DNA of 64,000 nucleotides from Cyclobacteriaceae bacterium (GTDB taxonomy: Bacteria > Bacteroidota > Bacteroidia > Cytophagales > Cyclobacteriaceae): assembly GCA_019638275.1 (NCBI GenBank), contig JAHBUC010000010.1:62001-126000 (forward strand). The letters run 5' to 3'. Of this stretch, positions 29,853 through 38,466 are shown piece by piece. The position numbers were made by a program, and so were the translations under genes. The notes beneath the pieces are model-generated. The model did no database searches and was not told the DNA's origin. It worked only from the letters and a program-made list of their open reading frames with translations. Each line of letters opens with the position of its first letter. Within the stretch, counting starts at the first letter, position 1.

Positions 29853-30386
29853 TCACCAATTGGCAATTGAGGCATTGAAGATGTCGAGCGTGATCTGATC
29901 GAAAATTTGCCGGATCAGGGAATCTTCAATATCCGATAAATTCAAATCGTTGCTGAAGTCGCGGTAAAACGAAAAGGTCTTGTCTTTAAAACTCATGGTC
30001 TCATCAAGCGTATTCACATAGGTTACCCTTATGGTAATGGTGAGACGTGATGATGCGGCTGCATCAATCTGTGTTGGATCACCGCTGGCCCGTGGGGCAA
30101 TCTGCGAAACAGCATAACTGGTAACAATGCCTTCCAACTGCAGTTCACCATTTTCCTGCACCACACTCAGGTTGGTGTTCTGAATCATGTAGTCTTTCAA
30201 CTGGTTGGTAAACACCTGGGCCAGGTTAGCCGGACCCAAATCAGTATTGTTATAGAACTCTGCTATTGTGATGGTTTTTGCGTTTGTGCCTGATCCTGTA
30301 AAGGAGTAAATACCACACGATGAAAGCCAGGCAGGCAATGCAAGCGCAGCGAAGATGGCGAGCAGTAAGTTGGATTTAATCTTCAA
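29853..30386 (-). CDS. lptE: LPS-assembly lipoprotein LptE
   Basis: About 177 residues starting at TTG (30386), which overlaps the stop of the upstream sigma-54 regulator. A longer ATG frame to 30488 would lie wholly inside that gene and lacks a proper signal. The start gives a lipoprotein signal with lipobox L-S-S-C and then GIYSFTGSG, the typical LptE opening in Bacteroidota; TITIAEFYNNTDLGPANLAQ is also a family segment. LptE plugs the LptD barrel in the outer membrane and helps insert LPS. Translation is probably coupled to the preceding gene. Confidence 0.85.
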   Translation of the reverse strand: MKIKSNLLLAIFAALALPAWLSSCGIYSFTGSGTNAKTITIAEFYNNTDLGPANLAQVFTNQLKDYMIQNTNLSVVQENGELQLEGIVTSYAVSQIAPRASGDPTQIDAAASSRLTITIRVTYVNTLDETMSFKDKTFSFYRDFSNDLNLSDIEDSLIRQIFDQITLDIFNASIANW

Positions 30387-31629
30387 GATCGTACTGTTTA
30401 ATTTTCCGGTAAAGGGTACGCTCCGAAATGCCCAAATCCCGTGCCGCATATTTGCGTCTGTTGTTATTTTTTTGAAGTGCACGTACAATCAGTTCCTTTT
30501 CTTTCTTTTCTATAGAAAGCGAATCTTCCTCCGTCTCATGCGCGATGTCCTGAACTTCCTCATCCGTTTCAACGGCATGCAAACCGGCATTGGCTGATGG
30601 AATATTCAATACCACCGGTTCACTGGTGTCTGAATCAATGCCTTCAAACAGGGAAGGATGGTCTTTAATAAGTTGCGAAGCGGTGCCCTGGCGATTAAAT
30701 AACTCCAGTACAATCTTTTTCAGATCCAGCACATCTTTCTTCATATCGAACAACACCTTGTATAGGATGTCGCGTTCCGAAAATGAATCGGCATTAGGTG
30801 AGGATGTACGATACAGTGCAGGTAAACTGCTTTCTTGCGGTATGTAGTGCAGCAATTTTTCCGAGGTGATTTCCTTGTCATCGGTAGACAGCACAGAGAT
30901 TTGCTCAACCAAATTTTTTAGCTGCCTGATGTTGCCTGGAAAACGATATTTCAACAAGGCTTCACGCGCATCATCGGTAAGCGATATGGGTTTTACCTTG
31001 TATTTCTCTGCAAAATCTGATGCAAATTTTCTGAACAGCAAATCAATGTCTTTGCCTCGTTCCCGCAAAGGCGGAACGTAAATCGGTACTGTACTTAAGC
31101 GATAGTATAAATCCTCACGAAACTTGCCTTCCTCAACCTTTTGCATCAGGTTGATATTGGTGGCGGCTACCACGCGTACATCAGTCTTCTGAACTTTTGA
31201 TGAGCCAACTTTAATAAATTCTCCGTTTTCCAACACGCGCAGTAAGCGGGCCTGTGTACCTAAAGGCATTTCACCAATTTCATCCAGAAAAATAGAACCA
31301 CCGTTTGTTACTTCAAAGTAACCCTTGCGTGCCTCATGTGCTCCGGTGAATGATCCTTTTTCATGTCCAAACAATTCTGAATCAATGGTTCCTTCCGGGA
31401 TTGATCCACAGTTGATAGCAATGAACTGCCCGTGTTTGCGCGCACTCAGGTGATGAATGATTTTTGAAAACGATTCTTTACCACTACCACTCTCACCGGT
31501 TATCAATACCGACATATCGGTAGGGGCAACCTGCATGGCTACGCGCACGGCATTGTTCAATAAAGGCGAATTGCCAATAATGCCAAACCGTTGTTTAACA
31601 CCTTGTATATCTGCTTCTGAAAAACTCAT
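30376..31629 (-). CDS. Sigma-54-dependent transcriptional activator without receiver domain
   Basis: 417 residues: an AAA+ domain from about residue 15 to 250 with Walker [10 protein letters not shown] (45-53), GSFTGA (92-97), Walker [13 protein letters not shown] and the R-finger region ([10 protein letters not shown]). A linker of unknown type and a C-terminal Fis-type helix-turn-helix ([22 protein letters not shown]) follow. It should open sigma-54 RNA polymerase complexes. The sigma-54-contacting loop reads GSFTGA instead of the canonical GAFTGA. There is no receiver or sensor domain, so activity is probably controlled by expression or another protein. It overlaps miaB by 4 bases and lptE by 11; this gene order is widespread in Bacteroidota. 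Confidence 0.9.
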   Translation of the reverse strand: MSFSEADIQGVKQRFGIIGNSPLLNNAVRVAMQVAPTDMSVLITGESGSGKESFSKIIHHLSARKHGQFIAINCGSIPEGTIDSELFGHEKGSFTGAHEARKGYFEVTNGGSIFLDEIGEMPLGTQARLLRVLENGEFIKVGSSKVQKTDVRVVAATNINLMQKVEEGKFREDLYYRLSTVPIYVPPLRERGKDIDLLFRKFASDFAEKYKVKPISLTDDAREALLKYRFPGNIRQLKNLVEQISVLSTDDKEITSEKLLHYIPQESSLPALYRTSSPNADSFSERDILYKVLFDMKKDVLDLKKIVLELFNRQGTASQLIKDHPSLFEGIDSDTSEPVVLNIPSANAGLHAVETDEEVQDIAHETEEDSLSIEKKEKELIVRALQKNNNRRKYAARDLGISERTLYRKIKQYDLED

Positions 31630-33083
31630 GATCCTTGAACTGCTTTTCCGATCAGTGTGGCTGCTGTGCAGTCCTCCACCAACACGTTAACGTATTGTCC
31701 TTTTTGAAAATTCTCTTTTGGAAAAACAACAACTTTATTGGCCGTGTTTCGACCCTGCAAATGTTCGGTTGATTTCTTTGAGACTCCTTCAATCAATACC
31801 TTATGAACTTTGCCTACATCGCTACGGTTGCGAATTGCAGAATGTTCCGTTTGCTTTTGAATAATTTCCTGGAGTCTGCGTTTCTTCACCTCATCCGAAA
31901 CATCATCCGGATATTTTTTCGCTGCCAGGGTTCCCGGTCTTTCCGAATAGAAAAACATATAGGCAAAATCATACTGAACCAGATCCATCAGGGATAGTGT
32001 TTCCCGATGTTCTTCTTCTGTTTCAGAACAGAAGCCGGTTATCATATCTGATGAAATGCCACAGTTTTCTCCCAATATTTCCCTTATGCGGTTGATTTTT
32101 TCCAGGTACCATTCGCGTGAATATCCACGATTCATCATCTCCAGAATTCGGGAGTTACCCGATTGAACAGGAAGGTGAATGTATTTGCAAATGTTTTCGT
32201 ACTTCGCCATGGTGTGCAGTACATCATCGGTAATGTCTTTCGGATGGCTGGTTGAGAAACGAACGCGCAACTCCGGACTTACATTCGCTACAAGCTCAAG
32301 CAGATTGGCAAAATTGACAACCGAGTCAATTCCTTTTTTTGCAATGAAAGCTTTGTTGTTTTCTTCTTCGCTCCATTTATACGAATCCACGTTTTGTCCA
32401 AGTAAGGTCACTTCGCGATAACCGCGATTGAATAGATCCTGTGCTTCTGCTACAATGGATTGCGGATCACGACTTCTTTCGCGACCACGTGTAAAAGGCA
32501 CCACACAGAAGGAACACATGTTGTCGCACCCGCGCATAATGGAAATGAATGCCGTTACGCCATTGGAGTTTAACCGAACAGGAGCAATGTCAGCATAGGT
32601 TTCCTCACGCGACAAAAATGTATTTACGGCTTTTTCACCTTCGTCTACCTGGCTGATCAATTGCGGTAAATCGCGATAAGCATCTGGGCCTGCCACCAGG
32701 TCAACAATCTTTTCTTCTTCCAGTAATTTCGATTTCAATCGTTCGGCCATACAGCCTAACACGCCCACCAGCATTTCGGGCCGTTGTTTTTTAACGGCAT
32801 TGATTTGTATTAACCGGTTGCGCACGGTCTGCTCGGCCTTTTCACGAATGGAGCATGTGTTCAGAAATACCACATCCGCATGATGAATGTCGGAGGTTGT
32901 GTCAAAACCTTCTTTAGCCAGTATGGAAGCTACAATCTCACTGTCCGAGAAGTTCATCTGGCAGCCATAGCTTTCAATGTAAAGCTTACGTTTCTTACCT
33001 GTATTCTGCTCCTTTGAAATGGCTACCGTTTCACACGATTCCGATCCTTCCAGAACACCCAAATCCTCAATCAATTCCTTCAT
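31626..33083 (-). CDS. miaB: tRNA-2-methylthio-N6-dimethylallyladenosine synthase
   Basis: A radical-SAM methylthiotransferase that adds a methylthio group to i6A37 of tRNAs. The N-terminal UPF0004 domain opens with [17 protein letters not shown], with further cluster cysteines in [13 protein letters not shown] and LGCMAERLK. The radical-SAM motif is C-x3-C-x2-C in [17 protein letters not shown], and a C-terminal TRAM domain follows (VLIEG...GQYVNVLV). The ATG at 33083 (485 residues) is preferred to a TTG at 33104. Its stop overlaps the next gene by 4 bases. Confidence 0.96.
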   Translation of the reverse strand: MKELIEDLGVLEGSESCETVAISKEQNTGKKRKLYIESYGCQMNFSDSEIVASILAKEGFDTTSDIHHADVVFLNTCSIREKAEQTVRNRLIQINAVKKQRPEMLVGVLGCMAERLKSKLLEEEKIVDLVAGPDAYRDLPQLISQVDEGEKAVNTFLSREETYADIAPVRLNSNGVTAFISIMRGCDNMCSFCVVPFTRGRERSRDPQSIVAEAQDLFNRGYREVTLLGQNVDSYKWSEEENNKAFIAKKGIDSVVNFANLLELVANVSPELRVRFSTSHPKDITDDVLHTMAKYENICKYIHLPVQSGNSRILEMMNRGYSREWYLEKINRIREILGENCGISSDMITGFCSETEEEHRETLSLMDLVQYDFAYMFFYSERPGTLAAKKYPDDVSDEVKKRRLQEIIQKQTEHSAIRNRSDVGKVHKVLIEGVSKKSTEHLQGRNTANKVVVFPKENFQKGQYVNVLVEDCTAATLIGKAVQGS

Positions 33084-33191
33084 TTTACCTAAATCAGTCT
33101 GCAAAAATAAGATTAAAATCTATAACGTGACATCTTGTCAGGGTATTTTAACTTTTGAGCCATAATGGTTAAAAAACGAAGGTAATTCGCT

Positions 33192-33198
33192 TAGTTTG
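33192..33198 (+). promoter_or_regulatory. -7-like element directly before the carbonic anhydrase gene
   Basis: TAGTTTG at 33192-33198 ends only 4 bases before the ATG at 33203. If used, transcription would start at or next to the start codon and give a leaderless mRNA. Confidence 0.35.
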
Positions 33199-33202
33199 GC
33201 CT

Positions 33203-33727
33203 ATGGGAATCATTAAATCGGTAAGGGGTTTTGCACCGGTACTTGGAAAGGACTGCTACATAGCAGACGGTGCCATTGTAGTGGGAGAGGTTACGATGGG
33301 GGATAACTGTACGGTCTGGTTCAATGCCGTTGTTCGGGGAGATGTGCACTCCATTACCATCGGCAACAATACCAATATTCAGGATGGAGCCGTGCTGCAC
33401 TGTACGTATCAGCGGGCAAAGCTGGTGATCGGCAACAACGTTTCCATTGCCCACAATGCCGTAGTGCATGGCTGTACCGTTGAGGATAATGTATTGATTG
33501 GCATTGGAGCCGTGATTCTTGATGATGCCGTGATAGGTACGAACTCGGTAATTGCTGCAGGAGCCGTAGTATTACCTGGAACTGTCGTTGAGCCGGGCAG
33601 CATTTATGCGGGTATCCCTGCCAGGCGGGTGAAGGATATTGGAGACGAGATGAGGGAAGTAATCCAGCGAACCGCCCGAAACTACCCGATGTATGCAGGG
33701 TGGTTTAAAGAGGAAAAATCAGGGTAG
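33203..33727 (+). CDS. Gamma-class carbonic anhydrase-like hexapeptide protein
   Basis: 174 residues forming a left-handed beta-helix: repeated [LIV]-G-x4 turns through residues 10-140 (VVGEVTMGDNCTVWFNAVVRGDVHSI, broken here as VVGEVTMGDN and VVRGDVHSI). The zinc histidines of the gamma-CA/YrdA/PaaY family are visible in VLHCTY and SIAHNAVVHG, and RGD near residue 45 is the conserved Arg/Asp pair. A C-terminal helix (QRTARNYPMYAGWF) completes the fold. Cytosolic; it may hydrate CO2 or act on CoA thioesters. Confidence 0.9.
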   Translation: MGIIKSVRGFAPVLGKDCYIADGAIVVGEVTMGDNCTVWFNAVVRGDVHSITIGNNTNIQDGAVLHCTYQRAKLVIGNNVSIAHNAVVHGCTVEDNVLIGIGAVILDDAVIGTNSVIAAGAVVLPGTVVEPGSIYAGIPARRVKDIGDEMREVIQRTARNYPMYAGWFKEEKSG

Positions 33728-33817
33728 GGATTATCGCAGAAATTAGGATAGCGGGCTGATGAATATCAGTGAAATTGATAGCCTGCATACTTTATTTTGA
33801 GTATATTCAGTCGCGAT

Positions 33818-34384
33818 ATGAAGGCAACAGAAAACAAAGGATTTGATCAAAAACTTATTCAGGAATACAGGGATAAAATGAAAGCCCTGAAGCAATCCTA
33901 TTTGCTGGATGAAACCGATGAGCAATCCGATGAGTTTGCGCATTTCTATTTCATTGGTGAAGATGATGATGGTAAGGCTGTAATCTATGATGCCGTAATG
34001 TACACGCTGCGAATGCAACACGAGAGTGAACTATTCGAAATTGCTGAGCACCGTGCAGCACAACATTTTCCTGACTATAAAAAGATTACCTACGAAGAAG
34101 ATGAAAATGGTAACCTGGAAGCATTGGATGATGTGGAGGAAAAGATAGGGTTGTTTATGGCTGAGGTGATTATGGAGTTGGAAGAAGATGGCCAGATAAA
34201 AGTGAAGGAGCATGTTGACATGGACCGGCATGTTGATTTTGGAATAGCACTCGATATCGGACTACATGTTGAAGCTGTTTCGCATGCCATTATTGAGAAA
34301 TTCATTCAGGATTTTAATTCAGATGCCCTGAAACTTGACCCAACCCTGTACAGCTTTCAAACCAATGACGCTGAAACGGCCTGA
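33818..34384 (+). CDS. Conserved acidic protein of unknown function (Bacteroidota type)
   Basis: 188 residues from the ATG at 33818; a TTG at 33797 lies in a probable -7 box (TATTTTG, 33792-33798) and is discarded. Highly acidic and helical with no signal peptide, with phrases such as FAHFYFIGEDDDGKAVIYDAV (interrupted here after 20), EEDENGNLEALDDVEEKIG and HVDFGIALDIGLHVEAV. Proteins like this recur in Bacteroidota without known function. It stands between the carbonic anhydrase and OmpH genes. Confidence 0.7.
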   Translation: MKATENKGFDQKLIQEYRDKMKALKQSYLLDETDEQSDEFAHFYFIGEDDDGKAVIYDAVMYTLRMQHESELFEIAEHRAAQHFPDYKKITYEEDENGNLEALDDVEEKIGLFMAEVIMELEEDGQIKVKEHVDMDRHVDFGIALDIGLHVEAVSHAIIEKFIQDFNSDALKLDPTLYSFQTNDAETA

Positions 34385-34415
34385 AAATTCAACCGCCTAA
34401 ATTCTAGTCGAGACG

Positions 34416-34446
34416 TTGCCACAGGCACAGGATTCTGATATATTTG
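34416..34446 (+). promoter_or_regulatory. Promoter of the ompH-family gene
   Basis: TTG (34416-34418), 20 bases, then TATATTTG (34439-34446), a perfect TAnnTTTG. This is the best promoter match in the window. A hairpin GCCTGC-TTGCC-GCAGGC (34448-34464) follows directly, so it lies at the very start of the leader, 24 bases before the ATG. Confidence 0.55.
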
Positions 34447-34487
34447 CGCCTGCTTGCCGCAGGCAGGCCTAAATCCTTTAATTTAAT

Positions 34488-35087
34488 ATGATGAAGAATC
34501 TATCACTTGTTCTGAATGTTGTGTTGCTGATTGCCGTTGGCGTTCTGTATTATGTTCACTTTGCCCCTAAATCTTCTGGTGAAAGTACCGGTGGTGCCTC
34601 ATTCGATATCGGAGAACTAAAAGTTGCCTATATTAATTCGGATTCAGTAATGGAAAAATACGATTACCTGAAAGCCCGTGTTGAAGTGTTGGAAGCAAAG
34701 AAAAACAAGGTTGAACAGGATTATGTTAACCGTGCTGAAAGCCTGCAAAAGGAAATTCAGGCATACCAACGAAACATCAACAACATGACGGTTGGCCAGG
34801 TGCGTGCCGTTGAAGAAGATCTTGGAAAGAAGCAGCAGAATCTTCAGTTGTATGAGCAAAGCGCTACTCAAGAGTTGATGAACGACCAGGCAAAATTGAA
34901 CAAGGAATTATACGATCGCATTACAGCGTTTCTAAATAAGTATGGTAAAGAAAAAGGCCTGCACATGGTTTTGAAATGGGATACTACCAGCGATGTGTTG
35001 TATGGTGTTGAGGCGTTGGATATAACAGCTGATGTAGTTGCAGGTTTAAATGCAGAGTACGCGGCTGAGAAGATCGGCAACAAATAG
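34488..35087 (+). CDS. OmpH/Skp family periplasmic chaperone
   Basis: 199 residues with an N-terminal membrane anchor or uncleaved signal (LVLNVVLLIAVGVLYYVHF). The Skp pattern follows: strand KVAYINSDSVMEKYDYLKA, a long coiled-coil hairpin (about 65-145, with QKEIQAYQRNINNM) and the closing region LNKYGKEKGLHMVLKW. It likely holds unfolded outer-membrane proteins in the periplasm. The start may be either of two adjacent ATGs. Closed by a strong terminator. Confidence 0.85.
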   Translation: MMKNLSLVLNVVLLIAVGVLYYVHFAPKSSGESTGGASFDIGELKVAYINSDSVMEKYDYLKARVEVLEAKKNKVEQDYVNRAESLQKEIQAYQRNINNMTVGQVRAVEEDLGKKQQNLQLYEQSATQELMNDQAKLNKELYDRITAFLNKYGKEKGLHMVLKWDTTSDVLYGVEALDITADVVAGLNAEYAAEKIGNK

Positions 35088-35111
35088 GATAGGAAATTTT
35101 ATAAAATGCTG

Positions 35112-35145
35112 AAAACCGGCTTGGATATGAATCCAAGCCGGTTTT
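35112..35145 (+). terminator. Strong Rho-independent terminator after ompH
   Basis: AAAACCGGCTTGGAT (35112-35126) and ATCCAAGCCGGTTTT (35131-35145) form a perfect 15-bp stem with an ATGA loop, followed by GTTTT. Confidence 0.9.
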
Positions 35146-35149
35146 GTTT

Positions 35150-35157
35150 TATATTTG
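35150..35157 (+). promoter_or_regulatory. Perfect TAnnTTTG element before the transporter-HEAT-cNMP gene
   Basis: TATATTTG (35150-35157) ends 9 bases before the ATG at 35167 and overlaps an in-frame TTG at 35155, arguing that the TTG is not the start. A start site at the usual distance would leave only a few bases of leader. No -33 TTG is present at standard spacing. Confidence 0.4.
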
Positions 35158-35166
35158 GCCTACGCT

Positions 35167-38100
35167 ATGGCAAATTTTTTACCTGCAAACTGGAGGATTC
35201 AGTCCCTCGAACAAAAGCAGGTTGCCTTCATGCTGGCAACTGGCTTCTTTATGGGTGTGTTTATTGCCACCTATCAGGTTACAGCCGACTCATTGTTTCT
35301 CAACCGGTTGGGCGAACACCTTGACAAGGCCTTTTTGGTAACGGGTATCCTCGGTATACTCTCGACTGCCGTCTTTTCCTTTTTACAGAATTTTATACGG
35401 TTTTCGCTGCTGACCCTGTTGGTCGTAATCGGAATTCTTGGTTTTACGGTGGGCGTTTATGTGCTGATTCACTATGGAGAGCAAGAATGGCAAAACCCAC
35501 TGATCTTTGCCATGTTCTGTTCTTCAGGGCCAATTATAGCCTTGTTGTTTCTGAGCTATTGGGGAACCTTTGGACGCCTGTTCAATTTCAGGCAATCGAA
35601 GCGAATCATTGGCTGGATTGATACCGGACAACTTATTGCAGCTATCCTTGCTTCATTTCTCATACCGTTTACGGCTGCTCTTTTGCCTGATACAAGCGAT
35701 TACCTGTTGGTGTGCACGGGTAGTATTTTTATGGTTGGCGTTCTGTTAACCCTGATTGCCGGAAGCTTTGAGCTTTCAAAGAATGACCCACGCGACATTG
35801 AAGTTGAAGTCCGTAAGCAATCGAGCATCAGGCGAATGTTTTCGGATAAGTACATTCTGCTGCTTTCATTTCTTCTGGTTGTATCCATGACGGCCTTTGT
35901 TTTCAACCAATTTTCTTTCCAGGAAATGGTTCGGGAGCAATACCCCGATCAGCGTGATCTTACCGACTTCAACGCCTTCTTTACAGGTGCAGTTTATGCG
36001 CTAAGCTTAATCATGCAAACCTTTGTAAACCACAGAATTATAGGCAATTATGGTCTTCGTATTTCGCTTTTCATTTTACCTATAGCGCTGGGGGTACTGT
36101 CATTGGCTTCGGTAATTGCGGGTTCTGTTTTCGGGTTCGAAAAGGAATCGTCACCCACCGGCTTTGTTTACTTCTTTCTGTTTGTGGCCATGAGCCGTCT
36201 GTTCAACTGGACACTTCGTGATTCGTTAGAGAACCCGGTTTTCAAATTGTTCTTCATTCCGCTCGACAGTCGAATCCGGTTCAATATTCAGGCACGCGTG
36301 GAAGGGTTGGTAAATGAAACTGCACGCTTTGTGGCCGGTCTCTTGATTTTCGGACTGGCCTTTATTCCATTCTTTAACGTGGTATACATTTCCGTATTCC
36401 TGGTGCTGTTGGCTGGCTTGTATTTTCTGGTGGTAAACAGGTTGTACGGAGGGTACAAGGAGAAGATCAGATTAAAGCTTGAAACCACTGATTTTCAGCA
36501 AGATAAATTAGAAAAGGGAGTTACCCGTATTACCAGGCGATTGGAGGGGATGATCACAGTTCCGAGTCCCGGTAAGGCAATTTTCTCATACAAATTGTTG
36601 GAAAAGATCAATGCTGGCCAAACCGGCATGTGGGTGAATAACCTGATTAAAAATGACGATGAAGCCGTGCGCCATTTCGCACAAGAGCGCATGAATGAGA
36701 TGAAGGGATTGTCCGTTTCCGATAAATACGTGATCCGGATGGATCAGGAAAAAGTGGATGGACAGGACAAGAGCATCCTTAACGCCTCTGATCTGCAACT
36801 GATGATTGAGAGCGGTGGAGATATCACAAAGAGTCGCATACAACGATTGTCGCGTTCGGGCAATCCCAGTGACCGGCAATATGCCGCAGAGCTTTTGTTG
36901 CACACCTCAGCGGATGAATGCATTTCATTCTTGATCGAATTGTTATCGGATACCGAACCGAAAGTTCGCAGCACAGCCATAAAATCTGCGGTAAAAAAGA
37001 ACACCCCGGAGGTAGTCAATGCCCTTATTGAAAATATGGCCAACCCAATCTACAGCAACCAGGCCATGAACACGCTGGTGTTGATTGGAGCACAAACGCT
37101 GCCTGCATTGGATGCTGCCTTTTTCCGAAGTGGTCAGAGTACACACCTTATGCAGCGGATAATCCAAACTGTTGGCCGTATAGGCGGGCAACGTGCGAAG
37201 GATCTGCTTTGGAATAAAATTGATTACCCGAATAAGGTTGTAGTATCACAGGTTCTCCTTGCTTTAGGCGAGTGTGGATTTAAAGCGGGTATCTCTCAGG
37301 TTACCCGTATCAAGTACGCCATCGAGTCGGATATTGCCGATATCCGGTGGAATTTAAGTGCTATTCAGGAGATTGGATCAGATGGTTTTAATGTTCACAT
37401 TGTCAATTCGTTACGATGGGAAATCCAAAACGATATTGAGCATATTTACATGCTGTTGGCCATGTTGTACGACACACGCTCTATTCAATTGGTCAAAGAG
37501 AATATCGACAGCGGAACAACCGAGGGGATTACCTATGCGGTTGAACTTCTTGATGTGTTTCTTTCCGAACAGCTCAAGCAGCGCGTTATCCCGGTGCTCG
37601 ATGACTTGTCGGATAATGAACGCATTGGCAAGCTGGATGTATTCTATCCTCGTGCCCGGTTAGACGGGCGACTGGTATTGAAATTCCTGATCAACCGCGA
37701 CTTCACACAGTCAAACCGATGGACAAAAGCCTGTGTGCTCTATCAGATTGGGCTTGAAAAGATTGAAGACTTTAAAATGGATTTGATCGCGCAGATGTTC
37801 AATCCGGATGCGCTTGTTCAGGAGGTTGCAGCGTGGGCACTGGCACAGGTCAATCATCAGGAATACCTGAAGAATGTTAAGCGGTTGCCGGCAGCAATTA
37901 AAAAATCATTGGATGACATTGTGTTGACCAACAAGATGAGCCGCTTCAGTAAGGTAATGTTTTTTCAGCATGTTCCTGTATTTGAGGGAGTTCCGGGCAT
38001 TACCCTAAGTCAATTGGCTGATATCTGCCAGGAGATCAACCTCAAGGAAGGTGACTCCTTAACCCTGGATGAGCGAGCAAACAACAAATTCTACGTGCTG

Positions 38101-38319
38101 GCGAAAGGCTCCGTAGAATTCTACCAGCGTGGAGAACAGGTGGCTTCCTTTACTGAAGGGCAATTTATCGGGGAGCACTTGGGGCTGCCTAATTTTGTCA
38201 GCACCAACCTGATAAAAGCCACTACGGATATCAGCCTGCTGAGTCTGGACAAAGACCAGTTCTATGAACTGTTGTCAGACAACGTTCGGATGGCCGATCA
38301 GGTATTAGAATTTGTTTAA
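35167..38319 (+). CDS. ATP/ADP-translocase-like (MFS) membrane protein fused to HEAT repeats and a cyclic-nucleotide-binding domain
   Basis: About 1050 residues. Residues ~15-430 are a 12-helix major-facilitator-like domain (EQKQVAFMLATGFFMGVFIA; SYWGTFGRLFNFRQSKRIIG; MSRLFNWTLRDSLENPVFK) that resembles the Npt/Tlc nucleotide transporter group. Residues ~560-900 are helical HEAT-like repeats (DRQYAAELLLHTSADECISF is one). The last ~120 residues fit a Crp-type cyclic-nucleotide-binding fold (INLKEGDSLTLDE, YVLAKGSVEFYQ, GQFIGEHLG). Such proteins occur in free-living Bacteroidota, where nucleotide import has not been shown for this type; control of transport by cAMP/c-di-AMP-like ligands is inference. 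It lies 147 bases before the nSTAND gene on the same strand. Confidence 0.75.
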   Translation: MANFLPANWRIQSLEQKQVAFMLATGFFMGVFIATYQVTADSLFLNRLGEHLDKAFLVTGILGILSTAVFSFLQNFIRFSLLTLLVVIGILGFTVGVYVLIHYGEQEWQNPLIFAMFCSSGPIIALLFLSYWGTFGRLFNFRQSKRIIGWIDTGQLIAAILASFLIPFTAALLPDTSDYLLVCTGSIFMVGVLLTLIAGSFELSKNDPRDIEVEVRKQSSIRRMFSDKYILLLSFLLVVSMTAFVFNQFSFQEMVREQYPDQRDLTDFNAFFTGAVYALSLIMQTFVNHRIIGNYGLRISLFILPIALGVLSLASVIAGSVFGFEKESSPTGFVYFFLFVAMSRLFNWTLRDSLENPVFKLFFIPLDSRIRFNIQARVEGLVNETARFVAGLLIFGLAFIPFFNVVYISVFLVLLAGLYFLVVNRLYGGYKEKIRLKLETTDFQQDKLEKGVTRITRRLEGMITVPSPGKAIFSYKLLEKINAGQTGMWVNNLIKNDDEAVRHFAQERMNEMKGLSVSDKYVIRMDQEKVDGQDKSILNASDLQLMIESGGDITKSRIQRLSRSGNPSDRQYAAELLLHTSADECISFLIELLSDTEPKVRSTAIKSAVKKNTPEVVNALIENMANPIYSNQAMNTLVLIGAQTLPALDAAFFRSGQSTHLMQRIIQTVGRIGGQRAKDLLWNKIDYPNKVVVSQVLLALGECGFKAGISQVTRIKYAIESDIADIRWNLSAIQEIGSDGFNVHIVNSLRWEIQNDIEHIYMLLAMLYDTRSIQLVKENIDSGTTEGITYAVELLDVFLSEQLKQRVIPVLDDLSDNERIGKLDVFYPRARLDGRLVLKFLINRDFTQSNRWTKACVLYQIGLEKIEDFKMDLIAQMFNPDALVQEVAAWALAQVNHQEYLKNVKRLPAAIKKSLDDIVLTNKMSRFSKVMFFQHVPVFEGVPGITLSQLADICQEINLKEGDSLTLDERANNKFYVLAKGSVEFYQRGEQVASFTEGQFIGEHLGLPNFVSTNLIKATTDISLLSLDKDQFYELLSDNVRMADQVLEFV

Positions 38320-38466
38320 ATTTTTGCTGGAATCAGTATTTTTCATACATTTCGATACTATTTTTTAAACTGAGTAAACTTTTTTGATTTTTTAAACTAT
38401 TTCCTGAAGCGTGGCCTCAAGATTTAACCTTCAAATCGCTAACTTTCAGGTTCTTTGTAGCGATGT

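Noticed and set aside
30387..30488. Longer LptE start at 30488
   Set aside because: It would add 34 residues wholly inside the upstream gene's coding end and place the lipoprotein signal internally; the TTG at 30386 starts directly before the hydrophobic signal and lipobox.
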